Counted from the stretch's first letter, positions 15,641 through 24,749 are shown. The stretch is 31,462 nucleotides of DNA from T3Sed10-213 sp012519365 (GCA_033809355.1 JAPXLV010000032.1:1-31462), one strand, 5' to 3'. Made by a program: numbers and translations. Notes: generated by a model from the letters alone, not told the origin.

Positions 15641-18223
15641 ATGCGATTCGATAAATTTACCCTCAAAGCACAGGAAGCCATTGCAACAAGCCAACAGTTA
15701 GCAATGCGGCGATCGAACACGGTCGTTTCCCCGTTGCATTTGCTGGCCGCCCTGCTGGACGATCCAGAGGGCCTGGCCCCACTGATATTAAAGACCATCG
15801 GCACTAAGCCTGAGCGTATCAAAGACATTACGGAAAGCGAACTGAATCGGTTACCCACCGGCAAGGTCGGCGGACAAATAATGCCCGACAACGCCTACAG
15901 CCAGGTGCTTCTGGAGGCGCAAAACAAAGCCGACAAAATGGGCGATGAGTACTTAAGCGTCGAACATCTGCTCTGGGCGCTGGCCGAGGTCAGCAGTCCG
16001 GCCAAAGAGGTCCTCAGCGTCAATTCCATCACCCCGACTAATATTGAAAAGGCCGTTAGGCAAATTCGCGGCGACAGCAAAGTCACCGACGAAAATCCGG
16101 AGGCCAAATACAAAGCACTCGAACGCTACGGCATCGATTTGGTCGAGCTGGCACGAAAAAACAAACTCGACCCCGTGATCGGACGCGATGAGGAAATTCG
16201 CCGCTGCATGCAGGTACTTAACAGGCGCACCAAAAATAACCCCGTTCTGATTGGTGAGCCTGGTGTGGGAAAGACCGCCATTGTGGAAGGGCTTGCCCAA
16301 CGGATCGTCGCCGGTGATGTCCCGGCCGGTCTAAAAGATAAGCGGGTCATCGCGCTGGATATGGGAGCGCTGATCGCCGGCACAAAATTCCGCGGCGAGT
16401 TTGAAGATCGTTTCAAAGCCGTGGTCAAAGAAGTCGTCAGTTCTGAGGGCCGAATCATTCTGTTTATTGACGAACTGCATACCATTGTCGGCGCCGGCAA
16501 AACCGAAGGCTCAGTCGATGCGGGCAATCTGCTCAAACCCTCACTGGCCCGCGGTGAGTTGCGGTGCATCGGCGCAACTACATTGGATGAATACCGCAAA
16601 TATATCGAGAAAGATGCCGCCCTCGAACGTCGGTTCCAACCGGTAATGGTCGATCCGCCCAGTGTTACAGAGACTATCGCCATTTTGCGAGGACTGAAGG
16701 ATCGCTACGAAGCCCACCACGGCGTACGCATCACCGATGCGGCCCTCGTAGCGGCTGCGACACTGTCGAATCGGTATATCACCGACCGTTTTCTGCCGGA
16801 TAAAGCCATTGACCTCATCGACGAGGCCGCCTCAATGTTGCGGATTGAAAACGATTCACTCCCCGCGGAATTGGACAGTCTACGCCGTGAGATCATGCGG
16901 CTGGAAATTGAGCGAGAAGCGCTGAAAAAAGAAACCGACCCAGCCAGTCAAAAACAACTTGAAAAATGCATCAAACAACTTGAAGAGCTTAAGGCCCGCG
17001 ACAAAGAGTTGACCGCCCGTTGGGAGTCCGAAAAGGTCGCCATCACACGCGTCAAAGAACTCAAGTCGCAAATCGCCGAAACACAAGCCCAATTTGAAGA
17101 GGCCCAGCGGCGCGGCAATCTGGAACTTGCAGCACGCTTGAAATACGAAACGCTGATCAATCTGGAAAAACAGCTCAAAGAAGCCGAAGAAGCCCTGGCC
17201 AAGACCAACGGCACGACAATGGTACACAATGAAGTAACCGAAGAGCATGTCGCTCAGGTGGTCAGCAAGTGGACGGGCATCCCTGTTTCACGTCTGATGG
17301 CCGCCCAACGGGAACGTCTGATTCACATGGAAGATGAAATCCGCAAACGCGTCGTCGGGCAGGACGAAGCGGTCGCCGCAGTCTGCAACGCGGTACGCCG
17401 CAATCGTGCAGGCTTGGGCGACCCCAATCGGCCGATCGGGGTATTTCTGTTCCTCGGCCCGACCGGCGTCGGAAAAACCGAACTGGCCAAAGCGCTGGCG
17501 GAGTTTATGTTCAATGACCCCAACAGTCTGATTCGCATCGATATGAGCGAATTTATGGAACAGCATTCCGTCGCGCGTCTGATCGGCGCACCGCCCGGCT
17601 ATGTCGGCTATGAAGAAGGCGGACGCCTTACCGAAGCGGTACGGCGGAAACCCTACTCGGTCATTCTGCTGGACGAAATAGAAAAAGCGCATCGCGATGT
17701 GTTTAATGTGCTGCTTCAGGTTTTTGATGATGGTCGGTTAACCGACGGCAAAGGGCGAACGGTGGACTTTAAGAACACCATTATTATCATGACCAGCAAT
17801 TTTGCCAGTCAGCAAATTCAGGAACTGTCCGCCTCAAACGGCGCCGACTGGGAGATCGAGGCCCATGTCAAAGAAGCGCTGAAATCTTACTTCAAACCGG
17901 AGTTCCTGAATCGCATCGATGAGACAATTATTTTCCACGTGCTCAAACCGGAGCATTTGGAAAAAATCATCGATATCCAACTCGGCTATCTGGCCGACCG
18001 GCTGAAAGACCGGCACATCAACGTCATCTTTACCGATGCGGCCAAGCAACTGCTGATGAGTGAAGGATACGACCCGACCTATGGGGCACGCCCCCTCAAA
18101 CGCGTCATTCAGCAGCGTATTGAAAACCCGCTGGCCACAGAACTATTGGCCGGAAAATACATCGAGGGCGACACCATCAAAGTGGACGCTGATGGACAAA
18201 ATTTCATCTTCGAAAAGGGATAA
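15641..18223 (+). CDS. clpB: ATP-dependent chaperone ClpB (disaggregase)
   Basis: The product is 860 residues, the full family length. ClpB hexamers thread aggregated proteins with DnaK help. The N-domain (1-145, FTLKAQEAIATSQQLA and HLLAALL) is followed by AAA-1 with Walker A GEPGVGKT at 205-212 and Walker B ILFIDE at about 273-278. A coiled-coil middle domain lies at about 405-525, which separates ClpB from ClpA/ClpC. AAA-2 has Walker A GPTGVGKT at 606-613 and the C-terminal D2-small region (YGARPLKRVIQQRIENPLA). The pore motif region is RIDMSEFMEQHSVARLIGAP with GYVGYEEGG. It is a single-gene unit with its own terminator. No heat-shock operator is visible upstream. Confidence 0.98.
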   Translation: MRFDKFTLKAQEAIATSQQLAMRRSNTVVSPLHLLAALLDDPEGLAPLILKTIGTKPERIKDITESELNRLPTGKVGGQIMPDNAYSQVLLEAQNKADKMGDEYLSVEHLLWALAEVSSPAKEVLSVNSITPTNIEKAVRQIRGDSKVTDENPEAKYKALERYGIDLVELARKNKLDPVIGRDEEIRRCMQVLNRRTKNNPVLIGEPGVGKTAIVEGLAQRIVAGDVPAGLKDKRVIALDMGALIAGTKFRGEFEDRFKAVVKEVVSSEGRIILFIDELHTIVGAGKTEGSVDAGNLLKPSLARGELRCIGATTLDEYRKYIEKDAALERRFQPVMVDPPSVTETIAILRGLKDRYEAHHGVRITDAALVAAATLSNRYITDRFLPDKAIDLIDEAASMLRIENDSLPAELDSLRREIMRLEIEREALKKETDPASQKQLEKCIKQLEELKARDKELTARWESEKVAITRVKELKSQIAETQAQFEEAQRRGNLELAARLKYETLINLEKQLKEAEEALAKTNGTTMVHNEVTEEHVAQVVSKWTGIPVSRLMAAQRERLIHMEDEIRKRVVGQDEAVAAVCNAVRRNRAGLGDPNRPIGVFLFLGPTGVGKTELAKALAEFMFNDPNSLIRIDMSEFMEQHSVARLIGAPPGYVGYEEGGRLTEAVRRKPYSVILLDEIEKAHRDVFNVLLQVFDDGRLTDGKGRTVDFKNTIIIMTSNFASQQIQELSASNGADWEIEAHVKEALKSYFKPEFLNRIDETIIFHVLKPEHLEKIIDIQLGYLADRLKDRHINVIFTDAAKQLLMSEGYDPTYGARPLKRVIQQRIENPLATELLAGKYIEGDTIKVDADGQNFIFEKG

Positions 18224-18243
18224 ACGCGGGAATCACTCCTATC

Positions 18244-18273
18244 GGGCTTTGGGAAGACCAAAGCCCTTTTTTT
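18244..18273 (+). terminator. Intrinsic terminator of clpB
   Basis: A perfect 9-base stem, GGGCTTTGG (18244-18252) with CCAAAGCCC (18258-18266), has a 5-base loop (GAAGA) and is followed by seven T (18267-18273). It starts 20 bases after the clpB stop. Confidence 0.95.
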
Positions 18274-18303
18274 ATGCAGCCAACATCTTGGCCTTTTGCC
18301 AAT

Positions 18304-18330
18304 AAAAAAAGGTCTGCCAAAAAGCAGACC
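18304..18330 (-). terminator. Intrinsic terminator of the 6S-like RNA
   Basis: GGTCTGC (18311-18317) pairs with GCAGACC (18324-18330) across a 6-base loop. On the minus strand it is followed by seven T (plus-strand A run 18304-18310). It faces the clpB terminator about 30 bases away. Confidence 0.9.
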
Positions 18331-18536
18331 CTTCAATGTTAGGCTCGACCTCCGCTGGTGCCGTGCAGCTGCCTTTGAAAGTAACCCCGTAATTTCAAGT
18401 GGGTGACCGCAGCAGTCGTCCAAACGTCCTGTCACGCAGGCATGTTTGATCCGATACTGGGCTGGCCTCCCATGGGGACTTCATCGGTTCTTTCAAAAGT
18501 GGCTTCTGTCACGCACACCGCAGGGGTCAACCCACT
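18304..18536 (-). ncRNA. ssrS: Probable 6S RNA
   Basis: This unit of about 230 bases lies between its own promoter (18543-18571) and intrinsic terminator (18304-18330) and has no ORF. Read on the minus strand it fits the 6S plan. The 5' strand CCCTGCGGTGTGCGTGACAG pairs with a 3' strand containing CTGCACGGCACCAGCGG. An inner 10-base helix joins CTTTTGAAAG to CTTTCAAAGG, and between them lies a larger open region with an internal hairpin. The outer GGTTGACC pairs with GGTCGAGCC with one bulge. These blocks parallel E. coli 6S (CTGAGATGTTCGC at the 5' side, CAAGGGTTACAGCCTGCGGCGGCA at the 3' side). 6S RNA binds sigma-70 RNA polymerase and reduces transcription in stationary phase. The ends are inferred; it lies near pheT, and in other bacteria ssrS sits near the pheT-zapA region. 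Confidence 0.7.
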
Positions 18537-18542
18537 GATTTC

Positions 18543-18571
18543 ACTATATCATATTGTCGGCAAAAAATCAA
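18543..18571 (-). promoter_or_regulatory. Sigma-70 promoter of the 6S-like RNA
   Basis: On the minus strand TTGATT (18571-18566) and TATAGT (18548-18543) are separated by exactly 17 bases. The predicted start is around 18536, just where the outer helix of the RNA begins. Confidence 0.7.
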
Positions 18572-18670
18572 GTCCCCCGCCAGTCAAATCCGCACTCCTT
18601 CCCCAAGTGGCCAAAATACAATCACTTATGGATTATTTTTTAGACCTCTTCTCAATTTTTCCTCACCGCC

Positions 18671-20689
18671 TTATGCGGTTCGAAGTTCAGCCTTTAACTG
18701 GTCAGCCAGCGTCCCGACCACGGCCTGCTGATAGCCGTCCACGATCTCATGACGCAGCGTCCCTTCCTCATCACGAAAACGCAGGGACAGGGTAATGCTT
18801 TTCTTTCCGTTTGGTATCGGCTTTCCTCGGTACAGCCCCTTAAACTCGATACTTTCCAACTCCGCAGGAGCAGCCTGACGGATCAGGCTGTCAATCTGTT
18901 CCCATCGCACCGACTCATCGACAATCAGCGACAAATCACGCACAATCGCCGGAAATCGCGGAATCGGTTTGGCGGTCGGAATCCGCCCGGCCATGCTCAG
19001 CAAGGTCTCTACATCCAGCTCAGCCGCACATACCGCCGTCCGCTCAAGGTCAAAAACTTTTGCGGTCTCTGGACTGACAAGACCGGCAATGCCCAATTCT
19101 TTCTCTCCAATAAACAAACGCGCCCCGGCCTGAGCCCATTTCAAATCCGCAGGTTTGACAATCAGCTGATCCGCCAGGCAAATTCGTCGCACCAACCCTT
19201 CGATAACACCGCGAAGCTCACGGAACTGCCCTTCCATCACCAACCCCAACCGCAGCCGTTCACAAGGCAACAAATCCGCCTTGTCCGACGGGATAAAGGT
19301 ATCTGCCATCTCAAAGAACCGACAACCCGTATTGCCGACATTTGCATTGGACTGCAAGACCGACACAAGCGGCCCGATAAGGGTTTGCCGAAGCAGGTTG
19401 GTATGTTTTTGGCTGACATCCTGAACCGCCAGATGGGCCTCAGCGGCAGTGTCGCCAAACAACTCGGCAGTCCGCTTATCAATAAAGGACACCGTTACCG
19501 TCTCATAAAAGCCGCAGCCGTTCAAAAAGGCGGCGATTTTCCCAAGCGTTTTTTCTTTAAGGCCGGGACGAGACACCTCAATATGAATCTTCGGCTCCAC
19601 GGGAATCTTGTCATATCCGTAACAGCGAGCAACCTCTTCAATCAAATCGGCCTCACGGTAAATATCGTGCCGCCAGGAAGGAACAGTACACACCACCAAA
19701 TCCTCGGTTCGCCCTTCCGACAAAAATCCCAACGACGTTAAAATACCCATCACCTTGTCCTTGGGCACATCGATCCCCAGCACTTGTTTAACCCGTGAAA
19801 TCCGCATTCCAACCGTCAGCGGCTCACGTTTGCCGGGAAAAACATCCACCATGCCTCTGGCGGCCTTTCCGCCGGCAAGCTGAACAATAAGCTGGGCGCA
19901 GCGTCGCGAAGCCCATTCAATGTTTTCGCGATCCACCTGCCGCTCAAAACGATACGACGCCTCCGAATTCAAGCCCAACCGGCGGGCGGTGCTGCGGATA
20001 CAAACTGGCTCGAAATGCGCCTCCTCAAGCAGGATAGTCGTTGTGTTATCGGACACCTCGGTTTCAAGGCCGCCCATCACCCCGGCGATCGCAATAGGAC
20101 GATGCTCGTCGGCAATCACCAACATCTGATCGTTCAACTCACAGACAGTGCCATCGATACTGACAATGCGTTCGCCATTCTTGGCTCGGCGGACAAGAAT
20201 GGTCTTGCTCTTCACTTTGTCATAATCAAAGGCGTGAGGCGGTTGGCCATGTTCCATCATCGCATAATTGGTGGCATCAACGACATTATTAACACTGCGA
20301 AGCCCCACCGCCTCTAATCGTCGCCGCATCCACTGCGGCGAGGGCCCGACCGTAACCCCGGTAATCACGCGTGCCGTATATCGCCCGCACAATGCCGGCT
20401 CAACAATCCGCACATCGACAAATTCGCTGACATCCTGATCGGACTGCTCAACCTCGACCTTCGGCATCATTAACTCTTTGCCCAAGGCCGCCGCAAGCTC
20501 ACGGGCAATGCCGATATGTCCCAGGCAGTCGCCGCGGTTACTTGTCAATTCCACATCAAGAACGGTATCTTTTCCAATGGTTTCAATGCCTTCTATCGGG
20601 AAACCGCGATCACTGAGAATGTCACCGATCTGCTCGGCCGACAGGTCAAACGCCACATAGTCCCGAAGCCAGTCCAACGAAATCTTCAT
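18671..20689 (-). CDS. pheT: Phenylalanyl-tRNA synthetase beta subunit, short form without EMAP domain
   Basis: The product is 672 residues. Canonical bacterial PheT is about 790-800. The N-terminus MKISLDWLRDYVAFDLSAEQIGDILSDRG is normal, but the text goes directly from ETIGKDTVLDVELTSNRGDCLGHIGIAREL without the roughly 110-residue EMAP-type tRNA-binding domain that normally lies near residues 40-150. The B3/B4 editing region (GRYTARVITGVTVGPSPQWM; NVVDATNYAMMEHGQPPHAFD), B5 (REPLTVGMRISRVKQVLGIDV; VPSWRHDIYREADLIEEVAR) and the C-terminal anticodon-binding domain (PRFPAIVRDLSLIVDESV; ITLSLRFRDEEGTLRHEIVD) are present. No frameshift is seen, so the loss looks genuine. pheS is not next to it. 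A candidate promoter lies at 20743-20771. Confidence 0.96.
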   Translation of the reverse strand: MKISLDWLRDYVAFDLSAEQIGDILSDRGFPIEGIETIGKDTVLDVELTSNRGDCLGHIGIARELAAALGKELMMPKVEVEQSDQDVSEFVDVRIVEPALCGRYTARVITGVTVGPSPQWMRRRLEAVGLRSVNNVVDATNYAMMEHGQPPHAFDYDKVKSKTILVRRAKNGERIVSIDGTVCELNDQMLVIADEHRPIAIAGVMGGLETEVSDNTTTILLEEAHFEPVCIRSTARRLGLNSEASYRFERQVDRENIEWASRRCAQLIVQLAGGKAARGMVDVFPGKREPLTVGMRISRVKQVLGIDVPKDKVMGILTSLGFLSEGRTEDLVVCTVPSWRHDIYREADLIEEVARCYGYDKIPVEPKIHIEVSRPGLKEKTLGKIAAFLNGCGFYETVTVSFIDKRTAELFGDTAAEAHLAVQDVSQKHTNLLRQTLIGPLVSVLQSNANVGNTGCRFFEMADTFIPSDKADLLPCERLRLGLVMEGQFRELRGVIEGLVRRICLADQLIVKPADLKWAQAGARLFIGEKELGIAGLVSPETAKVFDLERTAVCAAELDVETLLSMAGRIPTAKPIPRFPAIVRDLSLIVDESVRWEQIDSLIRQAAPAELESIEFKGLYRGKPIPNGKKSITLSLRFRDEEGTLRHEIVDGYQQAVVGTLADQLKAELRTA

Positions 20690-20742
20690 AATGAAAGGCT
20701 CATCTTTTAAGTTAGCGACTTGAAATACCTATAAAAGCAGTA

Positions 20743-20771
20743 ATCCTAACCGAGGACAGCGAAAATGTCAG
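20743..20771 (-). promoter_or_regulatory. Candidate promoter for pheT
   Basis: On the minus strand CTGACA (20771-20766) and TAGGAT (20748-20743) are separated by 17 bases, about 54 bases before the pheT ATG. The leader is too short for a T-box or other leader riboswitch. A perfect dyad CAAATTT-CA-AAATTTG lies immediately upstream at 20775-20790. Confidence 0.4.
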
Positions 20772-20954
20772 CCCCAAATTTCAAAATTTGCAACATTTTA
20801 GCGCACCGCGAGGAAACAAAAACCGCCGATTTCCAGCCGGATTATTAAAGGGAAATTGCCGCCAAACCCGAAGCAAGGCAGAAAACGCAAAAAGACACTC
20901 CCGCCTCTCTTGATTTAGGATAGGGCAAATTCACGCTTGGCGTGCCGGCCGGGT

Positions 20955-22223
20955 TTATTCATGCCGCAACGCAATAATTGGATCCACACGCGCAGCATTA
21001 GCCGCCGGATACAAACCGAACACAATCCCCACCGCTATACTGATGATCAACGGCAAAAAGATGCTCAGCGGTGTCAAAACGGTGGGCATTCCGGAAAAGA
21101 ACGTAATCAGTTTTGGCGTCAATACCCCCAGTATTATACCCACCAGACCGCCAATAGTGGACAGCACCACGGTCTCAATAAGAAATTGACTGATAATTTG
21201 CCGACGCTTGGCGCCGATGGCGCGACGGATACCAATCTCACGTGTTCGCTCGGTTACCGAAGCCAGCATAATGTTCATAATACCGATGCCGCCTACCAAC
21301 AAACTGATTCCGGCAATAGAGCCCAGCACGATATTAAAGGTACGTTTGGTCGCCTCGGCCTGCCGCAATAGTGCCAAGGGAACGCTGATTTCATAATCCT
21401 GTTTGGGGTGGAAACGCTCCAACATCTGTTCAATCGCCTTGGCGGCCGGTTCGACGTGCTCAATGGCGTCAATCTGAACAATAATCTGATGAAGTTCCAC
21501 CCGCTCACGAAGGAAAGAACCAGAGGAACGACGCGTATAAATATCCCCAAAATAATGCCGCGCCACGCTCAGGGGGATATAAACATCTACTTCCTGATCG
21601 GGTATCTGCATATTTCCAGCCTTTCCCGATTCGCTTTTGACAATACCAACCACCTCAAACGTATCGCTGCCGATGCGAATTTTCTGGCCGATAGTGCTTT
21701 GCGTAGCCAGTAACCGACGTGCACCAAATTCAGTCAGTACCGCCACCGGATTGAATTGCGCGTGGTCCTCCGGCCGCAATACCCTGCCGGCGATAATTTC
21801 ACGCGGAACCAGTTCAAACCACGTCTGCGTCGTACCGACAATTCGCAACTCCATCGCACGTGGCCCAAGACGGGACTCTTTTCGCAGCAACTTGACCGGG
21901 GCAATTTGCCGAATCATCGGAAACGTATCCCTCAAACGCGCATAATCATTGTACAGCAAACCGTAAATGCTTATCGCAGCGCGAACGGTTGAGGTTTGCT
22001 CCTCTTCAATAGGTTTAATAGAACTCAGAATAATGTTGTTGCTGCCCAGCTTGCGAATCTGCTCCATCGCCTCTTTACTGGCCCCTTCTCCCACAGACAA
22101 CATCGCCACGACGCTTCCGACCCCAAAAACCACACCCAGCATGGTCAGAAACGACCGTAGCTTATGCAGCAGCAGATTCTCAATGCCCAGCGCTATATTT
22201 CTAACAATGCGGCTCTGTTTCAT
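20955..22223 (-). CDS. MacB-type ABC transporter permease
   Basis: The product is 422 residues. It has the MacB/FtsX layout: one transmembrane helix near residues 22-45 (FLTMLGVVFGVGSVVAML), a periplasmic domain of about 240 residues (MacB_PCD), then three helices near 298-325, 345-370 and 385-405 with NIMLASVTERTREIGIRRAIGAKRRQI between them, the cytoplasmic signature that contacts the ATPase. It ends with ANAARVDPIIALRHE, typical of the family. MacB itself fuses ATPase and permease, whereas here they are separate genes one base apart (the ATPase stop at 22225 precedes this ATG). It is the last gene of the export operon. Confidence 0.93.
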   Translation of the reverse strand: MKQSRIVRNIALGIENLLLHKLRSFLTMLGVVFGVGSVVAMLSVGEGASKEAMEQIRKLGSNNIILSSIKPIEEEQTSTVRAAISIYGLLYNDYARLRDTFPMIRQIAPVKLLRKESRLGPRAMELRIVGTTQTWFELVPREIIAGRVLRPEDHAQFNPVAVLTEFGARRLLATQSTIGQKIRIGSDTFEVVGIVKSESGKAGNMQIPDQEVDVYIPLSVARHYFGDIYTRRSSGSFLRERVELHQIIVQIDAIEHVEPAAKAIEQMLERFHPKQDYEISVPLALLRQAEATKRTFNIVLGSIAGISLLVGGIGIMNIMLASVTERTREIGIRRAIGAKRRQIISQFLIETVVLSTIGGLVGIILGVLTPKLITFFSGMPTVLTPLSIFLPLIISIAVGIVFGLYPAANAARVDPIIALRHE

Positions 22224-22224
22224 C

Positions 22225-22920
22225 TTAACTCTCTTCGATTCGATCCACCTGGCCGTCTTTCATATGCAGACGGCACCTCGCGTGAGCAGCAATATCTGGC
22301 TCGTGCGTAACCATAATGATGGTCTTGCCCTCCTCGTGCAATTCCTCCAGCAAACGCATAATCTGCTCGCCGGTCGCACTGTCCAGATTACCGGTCGGCT
22401 CATCGGCCAGCAGCAGATGAGGATCATTGGCCAGCGCACGGGCAATCGCCACTCGTTGCATCTGTCCACCGGACAGCTCAGTCGGTCGATGATTCAGCCG
22501 CTGCTCCAGCCCCACGCGACGACCCAGTTCAGCGGCTCGCTCTGCACTTTTTTCAGCATCCCACCCCAGATAATACAACGGAAGTTCAATGTTTCGTCTG
22601 ACTGTCAGTTGCGGTATCAGATTAAAACTTTGAAAAATAAATCCAATATGCCGAAGACGACGTTCGCTCAGATTGTCATCATCAAGCGTACCGACATCCT
22701 GACCTTCAAGGACATATTGTCCGCTGGTCAGCCGGTCCAGGCAGCCAATAATATTCATCATCGTGCTTTTACCGGAACCGCTGGGCCCCATAATCGCCCA
22801 AAAGCTGCCTCGCTTGAACGACACGTTCACACCATCCAGAGCATGAACTTTCTCCGTGCCCATCTGATAAATCTTTCGGGCGTTGCGCAGGCTGACAATC
22901 TCGCCGTTTTGTATTGTCAT
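22225..22920 (-). CDS. ABC transporter ATP-binding protein (MacB/LolD type)
   Basis: The product is 231 residues. Walker A GPSGSGKST is at 45-53, the signature LSGGQMQRVAIARAL begins at 149, and Walker B LLLADEP is at 169-175 followed by TGNLD. The insert GTLDDDNLSERRLRHIGFIFQSFNLIPQLT is typical of the MacB/LolD/FtsE clade. It powers the neighbouring permease. Its ATG overlaps the adaptor stop by 4 bases. Confidence 0.95.
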   Translation of the reverse strand: MTIQNGEIVSLRNARKIYQMGTEKVHALDGVNVSFKRGSFWAIMGPSGSGKSTMMNIIGCLDRLTSGQYVLEGQDVGTLDDDNLSERRLRHIGFIFQSFNLIPQLTVRRNIELPLYYLGWDAEKSAERAAELGRRVGLEQRLNHRPTELSGGQMQRVAIARALANDPHLLLADEPTGNLDSATGEQIMRLLEELHEEGKTIIMVTHEPDIAAHARCRLHMKDGQVDRIEES

Positions 22921-24749
22921 GGTGTTGTCGTCTCCGCCGGACGTTGCGGCCTGCGTTGAGGCTGGCCGGCTTCACCCTCGCCTGCGCTGCGAGGCGTTTG
23001 ACGCGGCCCGCCGTAGTTCTGCTCAAACCGCTGACGCATCTGTTGACGCTGTTCAGGCGTCATTTGCTCAAATTGACGACGCAGCTGCTCGCGCTGCTCT
23101 GGGGTTATCTCGGCACCATTGGGCATCTGGTTTGGACGCCGGCCCGGCTCTGGAGTCTCCTGCGTTGAAGCATTATCCGGCTCAGCACCCAACAGCTCCA
23201 CTGTTTTGCCATTGTTATTGTTGAGTATAGTCTTGATGCGATCATTGATATTGTCCTTCTTTTCTGACGAAACGCCGTCTTTGGAACCATCCACCGCCCC
23301 TGCTTTCAGCGGCGGAGCCAGCAATACCTCTTCGCCTTCGGACAAACCCTCAAGAATATGAACCATCCGGTTGTTATCCAACCCGATTTTGATTTGGCGA
23401 GGCTCAATGGTTCGCCCATTGACAACATAAACCGTCGGCTTTCCATTGACTCGGATTACCGATTGAATAGGCACAAACAATGCATCGTCATGCTGCTCGA
23501 CAATGATCTCCACATTGCAGCTCATCCCTGTACGCAGTGCCTCATCGTTATCTTCCAAATAGACTTCCGTATTATACACTTTCAAGTCTGGATTCATCCA
23601 CATAGCCTGCGGGTCCGGCAGCGGCGCGATACTGGCCACCGCTCCGAGATAGACTCGACCCGGCAGTGCGTCCACCGTGATAACGGCCGGCAAGCCGACG
23701 CTGATTTTTTCAAGATTCGCCTCGTGAATGCTCACCGTCGCCTTGGAATAGGCCGTGGTCGGCAGATAGATCAACTCTTCACGTTCGCGCACTTCGCGTC
23801 CTTCAATCAACGGCTCGATATTAAATCGACGCCCGCCGGTCATCGCGCTGGTGGCATAAATCACCGTCCCGTCGGTCGGGGCGTAAATCTTCGCATTTCG
23901 TATCTGAGTGTCGAGTTTCTCCAGCCGGTCTTTTTGACGCTTGTATTCCAAATCTTTGGCCTTCAAGTCCGCCTCGGCTTGAACCACATCGGCTCGTGCC
24001 TTACGCTTAACGCGTTCGAGCGTCATTTCAGCCTGTCGCACATCGCTTTCAAGCTGTGCCAATTGGCGTTTGTACGTAAACTCAGTCAGCAGTTTATAGT
24101 TGTTTTGCGCCAATTGCAGATCCAACTCTCTTTTTTTCGCGCTGAGTTCATCGGCCTGAAGCTCGGTTTGAGAAATAAACTTCTCCTCAAAAAGCCGGCG
24201 AGACCACCGAAGCTGTTCCTGAGCTCGGGTTAACTCTTCCTGGGCCAGGGTAATGTTGGCCTCGGCGCTCATCAACTCGTTGGGGTACTCGCCGTTGATG
24301 TATTGCTGAAGGTCTTCTTTGGCGAATTGGTAATCCAGTGTTGCCAAATCGACATCGCTTTGGGCCTGATTCCGCACCACCTCGAGATTCTCTTGGGCGG
24401 TAATAAAAGCCGCCTCGGCATTTTGAACACGAATTTCCTGATCCAGTCGCTCATCCACCAACGAACTGGCATCCAACTCCACCAGCAAGTCGCCTTTTTT
24501 AACCCGCGTCCCTTCCGGAATCAACCAAATGATCGTGGTTCGTCCTTCCACCTGACTTTGAAGAATGGTCATCTCGCGAGCCTGAATGGTCCCGGATTGA
24601 ATCACGCTGATTGTCAGCGGGCCGCGTGCAACCCGAAAGGTGGCCTGCGTCGTCGTCGCCTCGGCTGTCGAGGCACTGTACCAAAACAACGCCCCTGCCG
24701 TCGCGATGATAATTAAACCAACCAACACCCATAATTTCTTATTTTTTAG
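22917..24749 (-). CDS. Periplasmic adaptor (HlyD/MacA family) of tripartite efflux pump
   Basis: From the ATG at 24749 the product is 610 residues, longer than MacA (about 370). A single N-terminal anchor (KLWVLVGLIIIATAGALFW) is followed by a barrel-sandwich segment (GTIQAREMTILQSQVEGR; IPEGTRVKKGDLLVELDAS), a long coiled-coil hairpin (about residues 100-285) and the returning lipoyl half (AKIYAPTDGTVIY). A beta-barrel and membrane-proximal region follow (ALRTGMSCNVEIIV; VFVPIQSVI-like segment). The last 110 residues are low complexity: acidic and Asn-rich, then two 15-residue TPEQR repeats. The upstream ATG at 24797 is rejected because the shorter start has GGAG about 10 bases before it and places the anchor at the N-terminus. 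It overlaps the outer-membrane gene by 11 bases and the ATPase by 4. Confidence 0.92.
   Translation of the reverse strand, partial: LKNKKLWVLVGLIIIATAGALFWYSASTAEATTTQATFRVARGPLTISVIQSGTIQAREMTILQSQVEGRTTIIWLIPEGTRVKKGDLLVELDASSLVDERLDQEIRVQNAEAAFITAQENLEVVRNQAQSDVDLATLDYQFAKEDLQQYINGEYPNELMSAEANITLAQEELTRAQEQLRWSRRLFEEKFISQTELQADELSAKKRELDLQLAQNNYKLLTEFTYKRQLAQLESDVRQAEMTLERVKRKARADVVQAEADLKAKDLEYKRQKDRLEKLDTQIRNAKIYAPTDGTVIYATSAMTGGRRFNIEPLIEGREVREREELIYLPTTAYSKATVSIHEANLEKISVGLPAVITVDALPGRVYLGAVASIAPLPDPQAMWMNPDLKVYNTEVYLEDNDEALRTGMSCNVEIIVEQHDDALFVPIQSVIRVNGKPTVYVVNGRTIEPRQIKIGLDNNRMVHILEGLSEGEEVLLAPPLKAGAVDGSKDGVSSEKKDNINDRIKTILNNNNGKTVELLGAEPDNASTQETPEPGRRPNQMPNGAEITPEQREQLRRQFEQMTPEQRQQMRQRFEQNYGGPRQTPRSAGEGEAGQPQRRPQRPAETTTP

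Noticed and set aside
18244..18536. tmRNA, RNase P RNA or SRP RNA in the clpB-pheT gap
   Set aside because: There is no TPsiC-type GGTTCGAATCC, no RNase P GAGGAAAGTCC/ACAGAAA core and no SRP GGAAGGAAGCAGC tetraloop region. 6S RNA fits better.
18749..19741. 330-residue plus-strand ORF opposite pheT
   Set aside because: Antisense shadow; no ribosome site, no family features, and PheT motifs are clear on the other strand.
20690..20742. T-box or attenuator upstream of pheT
   Set aside because: The leader is about 50 bases and has no T-box sequence or terminator hairpin.
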